Below, piece by piece: positions 49,866 to 54,649 of a stretch of DNA of 54,649 nt. The notes under the pieces are model-generated. The model was not told the origin of the DNA. It made no database searches and was given only the letters and a program-made list of their open reading frames with translations. Each line of letters starts with the position of its first letter. The stretch's first letter is position 1. The translations under genes and the position numbers were made by a program. Where the stretch lies: contig MOYB01000002.1 in NCBI GenBank assembly GCA_001899385.1, forward strand, positions 210,341-264,989. The letters are read 5' to 3'. Source of the stretch: Candidatus Caenarcanum bioreactoricola. Its GTDB lineage: Bacteria > Cyanobacteriota > Vampirovibrionia > Caenarcaniphilales > Caenarcanaceae.

Positions 49866-51291
49866 TTATTTCTTTTTCAATGTTTTTTATCTTATACTTA
49901 AGATTTTCCCTTGCAAAAAGAATTTCCTCTCCTACTTTTAATGGAGAACATCCCCCTTTAGACTGTCTATTTAACATAGAATTTACAGGTGTTATAATTT
50001 CTTTTAATTCTTTTATATCTTCTAAAGACAATTCTCCTAAAAATTCTTTTAAATCCTTTTCTGATAGGTCTAATATATATGTTTGTTTCTCAATACAATG
50101 TTTAACTATTTGACCAGTTGCTTTGTAAGCATCTCTAAATGCCCAACCTTTTTTTACGAGATAATCTGCTAAATCTGTTGCATTAAGAAAACTCTTTTCA
50201 GTTAATTCTTTTAATTTTATTGTATTTATCTCTAGTGATTCCAAGAATCTTTCCATTATATCTAAACAAATTTTTATATTATCAGAAGAATCAAAAGCAG
50301 AAATTTTATCTTCTTGAAGGTCTTTATTGTATGCAAGAGGCAATGCTTTTAATACAATTAATATATTTTGTAAATTAGCTATAAAACGACCACTCTTACC
50401 TCTTATAAGCTCAGCCACATCTGGATTTTTCTTTTGGGGCATCATACTTGAACCAGTAGCATATTTATCATGAAGTTTTATAAAATTGAATTCCTGACTA
50501 CTCCAAATAATAAGTTCTTCTGCTAATTGACTAAGATGCACCCCACAAAGAGCTATTGCGAAGTTATGTTCAGCAACAAAATCTCTATCACTAACACTGT
50601 CAAGACTATTATTTGAAGGGGAAATAAAACCTAGTTTTTCAGCAGTATAATTTCTATTTATATTATAAGTTGTGCCAGCTAAAGCGCCTGAACCTAGGGG
50701 ACATATTTTAAGTCTATTTCGAAATTCACAAAGTCTTTCATAATCACGAGAAAATCTTTCATAATGAGCAAGCCAATGGTGCCCTAAAGAAATGGGTTGT
50801 GCTTGTTGTAGATGAGTATAACCAGGCATTAAAATTTCTTTATCTCTTTGTGCTAATTCAATAAGTCTATGTTTTAGATTACAGAGTTTTGATGCAATAA
50901 GAAGATTTTCTTCAATTAAATAAAGCCTTAAATCAGTAGCAACTTGATCATTTCTGCTTCTAGCAGTATGAAGTCTTTTACCAGCAATGCCTATTAAATT
51001 AGTAAGCTTTGTTTCTATAGCAGAATGTATATCTTCAAAATCTTTATTCTTTTCATACCATTCAGAGGGATTTTCTTTTATTTCTTTAAAAATTTTTATA
51101 AGACCATTTTTTATAAGTTCAAAGTCTTGTTCAGAGATTATATTAGTTTTAGAAAGCATTTCTGAGTGTGCAAGACTAGCAATTATATCCCATTTCCAAA
51201 GTCTAAAATCAAAAGAAAAACTCGAATTAAATTCATCTAAAAGTTTGTCTATATTACTATCTGAGAGCCCTGTCCAAAGTTTATTATTCAT
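49828..51291 (-). CDS. argH: Argininosuccinate lyase
   Basis: The 487-residue enzyme splits argininosuccinate to arginine and fumarate. It has 'DIHSAIETKL', 'HTARSRNDQVATDLRLYL', 'MPGYTHLQQAQPISLGHHWLAHYE' and the fumarase-superfamily signature 'GSSMMPQKKNPD' with the catalytic Ser. I choose ATG 51291, since the TTG at 51297 adds only two residues. A C-terminal extension of about 25 residues overlaps the start of the nucleotidyltransferase gene. argG is not here. Confidence 0.95.
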   Translation of the reverse strand: MNNKLWTGLSDSNIDKLLDEFNSSFSFDFRLWKWDIIASLAHSEMLSKTNIISEQDFELIKNGLIKIFKEIKENPSEWYEKNKDFEDIHSAIETKLTNLIGIAGKRLHTARSRNDQVATDLRLYLIEENLLIASKLCNLKHRLIELAQRDKEILMPGYTHLQQAQPISLGHHWLAHYERFSRDYERLCEFRNRLKICPLGSGALAGTTYNINRNYTAEKLGFISPSNNSLDSVSDRDFVAEHNFAIALCGVHLSQLAEELIIWSSQEFNFIKLHDKYATGSSMMPQKKNPDVAELIRGKSGRFIANLQNILIVLKALPLAYNKDLQEDKISAFDSSDNIKICLDIMERFLESLEINTIKLKELTEKSFLNATDLADYLVKKGWAFRDAYKATGQIVKHCIEKQTYILDLSEKDLKEFLGELSLEDIKELKEIITPVNSMLNRQSKGGCSPLKVGEEILFARENLKYKIKNIEKEINESINNPLKHWT

Positions 51292-51411
51292 ATACAAAAT
51301 TATAACAAGAAAAATAAGAAAGATTAATTTTTTCTACAAATGCAGTATTACGTAATAATAAATTAACCTTAACAATCTGTAATTATATTTATATTATAGA
51401 AGGTTATATAT

Positions 51412-52125
51412 ATGAATACTATTTCAACAATAACTAATAATAGAGACTATATACCTACAGTAAATAGAATATATACTGTCAAAAAGGATGATAGTTTATT
51501 TAAAATAGCAAAAGAGTTTTTAGGAGATGGAAATAGATGGAAAGATATTCATGATTTAAATCCAGAAATAAGTAGTCCTAATCTTATTTATCCAGGTCAA
51601 AAAATAAAAATACCAGTAAAAAGAGATTCTTCAAAGCCTGTTATTACAGATGAAAATTATGATACTTATCAAAAAAAAGAAGCTACTCCTCAAGTCTTCG
51701 CTAACCCTTTAAATTCTAATAAAACATCTAAACAAGGATTTATACTTCCTGTAGAAAAAATAAGAATAGTAGAGGGAGGACGATGGGGTGCGCCTCGTAA
51801 AGGTAAATCGAACGGACATAAAGGAGTTGATTTTGCTGCAGGTAGTCAAAAGGTAAGAGCAGTTGCTGATGGAGTTGTTACTTTTGCTGGCAAACAAAAA
51901 GATTATGGAAATATTATTATAATAAAACATAGTAATGGACTAGAAACAGCTTATGCTCATTTGAATAGTAATTACCAACCACCAAATAAGGGCGCACATA
52001 TAAGACAAGGAGAAATGATTGGTGTTTCTGGAAATAGTGGTAATGCTGATGGTATTTGTTTACATTTTGAAGTTAGAAGAGGCGGGGTAGCAATAAATCC
52101 AATGCCTTTTCTTGGATTAAGCTAA
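51412..52125 (+). CDS. LysM-M23 peptidoglycan endopeptidase
   Basis: The 237-residue protein has one LysM domain (about 20-68, 'YTVKKDDSLFKIAKEFLGDG', 'NPEISSPNLIYPGQKIKIP') and an M23 peptidase domain (about 135-232: 'HKGVDFAAG' metal ligands, 'YGNIIIIKHSNGLETAYAHLN', 'GNADGICLHFEV'). The zinc ligands H and D and the HLHFE-like His are present. No Sec signal peptide is seen at the N terminus. It cleaves peptide cross-links of murein or acts on other cells' walls. AAGG lies about nine bases before the ATG. Confidence 0.92.
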   Translation: MNTISTITNNRDYIPTVNRIYTVKKDDSLFKIAKEFLGDGNRWKDIHDLNPEISSPNLIYPGQKIKIPVKRDSSKPVITDENYDTYQKKEATPQVFANPLNSNKTSKQGFILPVEKIRIVEGGRWGAPRKGKSNGHKGVDFAAGSQKVRAVADGVVTFAGKQKDYGNIIIIKHSNGLETAYAHLNSNYQPPNKGAHIRQGEMIGVSGNSGNADGICLHFEVRRGGVAINPMPFLGLS

Positions 52126-52854
52126 ATCTGCATCTGAATCATCCATTATTCCATGAATCACACATAATTCTTTGTAAACTACACAATAAAAAATGTTTGA
52201 GAACACTGGAAAAAAGATATTAACAAGAGGAATTATACTTAAAATAAAATAAGGAATTAATAAGAGAAATAATTTTAATCTTGAACCTTCTGTTATAGCA
52301 GAACTTTCTTTTAAAGATTCAAATATACCAAGATTTCCATCAATAATTGAAAAAGCGGAAAAATAATATTGACATAGAAATATAATAACAGGAATAAAAA
52401 GTAAAAAAGGAAGAATTACTGGTAAAAATATTAAATTTTTAAAATTATTAATTAAAAAAGTAAAACCAAATAGACAAATTGCCATAAATATAAGAAAAAT
52501 GATCATAATTAAGAAGCAAAGCCCAGTAAGTTTTAAGGTTTTTGGGAGAAGTGCTTCGGGTAATAGATCTGAAAAGCTTATACTTTCTTTTTTAGCAAGT
52601 TTTATAAATATATGAAAATAAATTACTGTTATAAATTGACTTAAAATAAGAATTATTATAAGAATAAAAAATTGATTAGATTTAATAAATTCAGTAAATT
52701 TAGCAATATTTGTTGGATCTTTAGGTATTTTAGCGACAAAAACACCAGCTCCTATTATTATTAAAAAACTTATTCCTATAAAAAACAACATTAAAAGAAT
52801 ATTGTTTTTAAATATTTCAAAGCTTTCTTTTAAACATTTAGAAATTGAGAACAT
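52117..52854 (-). CDS. Integral membrane protein, unknown function
   Basis: The 245-residue protein has about six hydrophobic segments, with a small soluble start ('SISKCLKESFEIFKNN') and a Lys/Ser-rich loop near 90. The pattern of 'SLKESSAITEGSRLKLFLLLIPYFILSIIPLVN' resembles bacterial proteins of the DUF975/glycerophosphoryl-phosphodiesterase-membrane-domain type. No catalytic motif is visible. It converges with the LysM-M23 gene, overlapping by 9 bases, and is divergent from the ABC-F gene. Confidence 0.72.
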   Translation of the reverse strand: MFSISKCLKESFEIFKNNILLMLFFIGISFLIIIGAGVFVAKIPKDPTNIAKFTEFIKSNQFFILIIILILSQFITVIYFHIFIKLAKKESISFSDLLPEALLPKTLKLTGLCFLIMIIFLIFMAICLFGFTFLINNFKNLIFLPVILPFLLFIPVIIFLCQYYFSAFSIIDGNLGIFESLKESSAITEGSRLKLFLLLIPYFILSIIPLVNIFFPVFSNIFYCVVYKELCVIHGIMDDSDADLA

Positions 52855-52927
52855 AATTTTCTTTAATTAACTATTTATATTTTATTCCACCATTATGTTA
52901 AAATAATAAACTTTGCTTTATATAAAA

Positions 52928-54589
52928 ATGATTAATGTTAATAATTTAAGTAAATCTTTTGGTGCAAAGATTCTTTTCCAAGATATTTCAACAACTTTTT
53001 CTCCAGGAAATCGCTATGGACTAACTGGTCCTAATGGCGCTGGGAAATCAACGTTTTTTAAAATTCTTATGGGGGACGAAGAAGCAACTGCTGGCTCAGT
53101 TAATGTCCCTCGAAGAATAGGTATTTTAAGACAAGATCAATTCCGTTATGATGAAATAAGAATTATTGATACTGTTCTTATGGGTAATGAATTTTTATGG
53201 GCAGCTCTTGAAGAAAGAGAACGCTTAGAAGCAGAAGATGAATTGACTGATGAAATGGGTATGCGTTTAGGTGAACTTGAAATAATCATTGCTGAAGAAA
53301 ACGGTTATATTGCTGAAGCTCAAGCAGCAAAACTTTTAGAAGGAATAGGTATTCCAAAAGAAAAACATTGTAATCAGATGAAAACTCTGCCTACAGATCT
53401 TAGATTTCGTGTTCTTTTAGCACAAGCACTTTTTGGTGAACCTGAGGCTTTGCTACTTGATGAACCAACTAATTATTTGGATATGCAATCTATTCAATGG
53501 CTTGAAGAAAATCTCAAAGAATATCGGGGAACTCTTCTAGTAATTTCACATGATAGACATTTTTTAAATGCAGTTTGTACTCATATTGCAGATATAGATT
53601 ATGAAACAGTTATTATTTATCCAGGTAACTATGATGATATGGTGGTTAATAAAGTACAAGCTCGTGAAAGAATTGAGGCTGAGAATTTACAAAAAAGTAA
53701 AAAAGTAGCCCAACTCCAAGAATTTGTTGCTCGATTTGGAGCAGGTACTCGTTCTAGTCAAACTCAATCACGCCTTAAAGAAATTGAAAGATTAGAAAGT
53801 GCAGAATTAAAAAAATCTAATATCCAAAGACCATATATTAGATTTAATATTAAACGTGCATCAGGTAAGGAAGCTCTTAGAGTAGAAAATATTAGCAAAT
53901 CTTATATTCAGCCTGACGGTAATATTTTAGATGTAATAAAAGACTTTTCTTTGTCTGTATCTCGAGGAGATAAAATTGGTGTAATTGGTAATAATGGATT
54001 AGGAAAAACAACTTTATTGCGTATGTTAGTTGGTGAATTAGCACCAGATTCAGGATTAATTACTAATGGATATGAAACATCTTTTGGTTATTTCCCTCAA
54101 GACTATAAACAAACTATTACACAAGGCATGACAGCTTTTGAATGGTTAGAAAAAATGATAGATGATAATAATAATTCAGAAATAATTAGAAGTTATTTAG
54201 GACGAATGTTATTTAGTGGGGACGATGCCTTTAAACAAACTGAACAGCTTTCTGGAGGAGAAGGAGCGCGTTTGATTTTAGCAAAGCTTATGATGAAACA
54301 AGATAATTTATTAGTATTAGATGAACCAACTAATCATCTTGATTTAGAAGCGGTAAGTGCTTTATCAAATGCATTGGTTGAGTTTTCAGGCACCGCAATT
54401 TTTGTTAGTCATGATCGTGATTTAATTACAAAAGCAGCAACTCGTATTATTTCTTTTACAGGAGAAACGATTGATGTATTTTCTGGGAATTATGAGGAAT
54501 ATTTATTTTCAAAAAAATCTCAAAAGATTCAAATAGAAAAGACTGAAAAAGAAAAATTAATAACTAACAAAAAGAAAAATAAAAAATAA
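52928..54589 (+). CDS. ABC-F family ATPase, YbiT-like
   Basis: The protein has 553 residues from ATG 52928 (TTG 52913 is an alternative). It has two ABC domains in tandem and no membrane part. Domain 1: Walker A 'GPNGAGKST', Walker B 'ALLLDEPTNYLDM', with the signature replaced by 'LPTDLRFRVLLAQALF', as seen in YbiT relatives. Domain 2: Walker A 'GNNGLGKTT', signature 'LSGGEGARL' and 'LLVLDEPTNHLDLE'. The linker (about 235-300) is the P-site tRNA interaction arm. ABC-F proteins act on stalled ribosomes. A perfect palindrome follows the gene. Confidence 0.93.
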   Translation: MINVNNLSKSFGAKILFQDISTTFSPGNRYGLTGPNGAGKSTFFKILMGDEEATAGSVNVPRRIGILRQDQFRYDEIRIIDTVLMGNEFLWAALEERERLEAEDELTDEMGMRLGELEIIIAEENGYIAEAQAAKLLEGIGIPKEKHCNQMKTLPTDLRFRVLLAQALFGEPEALLLDEPTNYLDMQSIQWLEENLKEYRGTLLVISHDRHFLNAVCTHIADIDYETVIIYPGNYDDMVVNKVQARERIEAENLQKSKKVAQLQEFVARFGAGTRSSQTQSRLKEIERLESAELKKSNIQRPYIRFNIKRASGKEALRVENISKSYIQPDGNILDVIKDFSLSVSRGDKIGVIGNNGLGKTTLLRMLVGELAPDSGLITNGYETSFGYFPQDYKQTITQGMTAFEWLEKMIDDNNNSEIIRSYLGRMLFSGDDAFKQTEQLSGGEGARLILAKLMMKQDNLLVLDEPTNHLDLEAVSALSNALVEFSGTAIFVSHDRDLITKAATRIISFTGETIDVFSGNYEEYLFSKKSQKIQIEKTEKEKLITNKKKNKK

Positions 54590-54613
54590 AAGCTCTTTTA
54601 GATCAACTTATAA

Positions 54614-54649
54614 ATTTTGAGGGGGAGTAAGCTTACTCCCCCTCAAAAT
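54614..54649. repeat. Perfect 36-bp palindrome after the ABC-F gene
   Basis: The sequence is self-complementary across its whole length, centre AAGCTT, with GAGGGGGAGT/ACTCCCCCTC arms and AT ends. It lies 24 bases after the ABC-F stop. As RNA it could form an almost loopless hairpin and act as a terminator on either strand, but it also belongs to the C5/G5 repeat style seen elsewhere. The window ends at its last base, so flanking T-tracts cannot be judged. Confidence 0.75.

Noticed and set aside
54614..54649. Assigning the final palindrome only as a terminator
   Set aside because: The hairpin has almost no loop, and no T-tract can be judged because the window ends there; kept as a repeat that may also terminate transcription.

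Overview
This 54.6-kb window comes from a strongly AT-rich, Gram-negative-type bacterium using the standard bacterial code (TAA, TAG and TGA all end recognisable genes). Several genes point towards the non-photosynthetic sister lineages of Cyanobacteria (Melainabacteria/Vampirovibrionia): a DUF4330-like protein, a GuaB3-type IMP dehydrogenase homologue and a bifunctional-nuclease-domain protein. That placement is inference and needs marker-gene phylogeny. No rRNA or CRISPR array is visible; one tRNA-Thr(CGU) is present.

Layout. 1-5.4 kb: a palindromic repeat element, DUF4330-like protein, ABC ATPase with hisI, an MFS carrier and a TPR/Slt lytic transglycosylase. 5.4-11.7 kb, the accessory part: an orphan gene flanked by inverted G/C-rich repeats, a polysaccharide deacetylase lacking a normal start codon, a SNF2 helicase carrying an in-frame DUF559 nuclease-like insertion bounded by perfect 32-bp inverted repeats, and a phage-tail relic (tail tube-like protein plus a tail-assembly chaperone pair joined by a lambda-type GGGAAAG -1 slippery site). 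11.8-17.3 kb: housekeeping genes (plsC, pyrC, ruvX, bifunctional nuclease, ilvN, guaB3) with two small secreted proteins. 17.4-26 kb: two tandem RTX/cadherin-like giant surface protein genes with duplicated upstream regions; the second is shifted out of frame by a 71-bp step between 37-bp direct repeats. 26-33.4 kb: glgE, scpA, an Sm-like/LuxC-like pair, rimP-nusA, and a detached rplB-rpsS-rplV ribosomal block. 33.5-39.5 kb: a poly-Asp protein, panC, rhodanese, coaB, a Cys-rich secreted protein, a hydrolase and a coiled-coil protein. 39.5-45.7 kb: murJ, a DUF433/DUF5615 toxin-antitoxin pair, nadA, tRNA-Thr, an AAA+ ATPase and a sugar epimerase. 45.7-54.6 kb: a HepT/HI0074-like gene and a GT2 glycosyltransferase each carrying one in-frame TAA, the LABN and ArnT-like partners of the GT2, a degenerate nucleotidyltransferase, argH, a LysM-M23 protein, a membrane protein and an ABC-F ATPase.

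The envelope theme is strong: peptidoglycan (slt, murJ, M23), lipid/glycan modification (GT2-LABN-ArnT, epimerase, deacetylase), phospholipid (plsC), secreted RTX proteins, and a set of Cys-rich secreted proteins that share short modules with each other. The least explained items are the DUF559 element inside SNF2, the intact GGGAAAG chaperone frameshift in a tail relic, the shared-module secreted proteins, and the apparently reversible frame switch in the second RTX gene.
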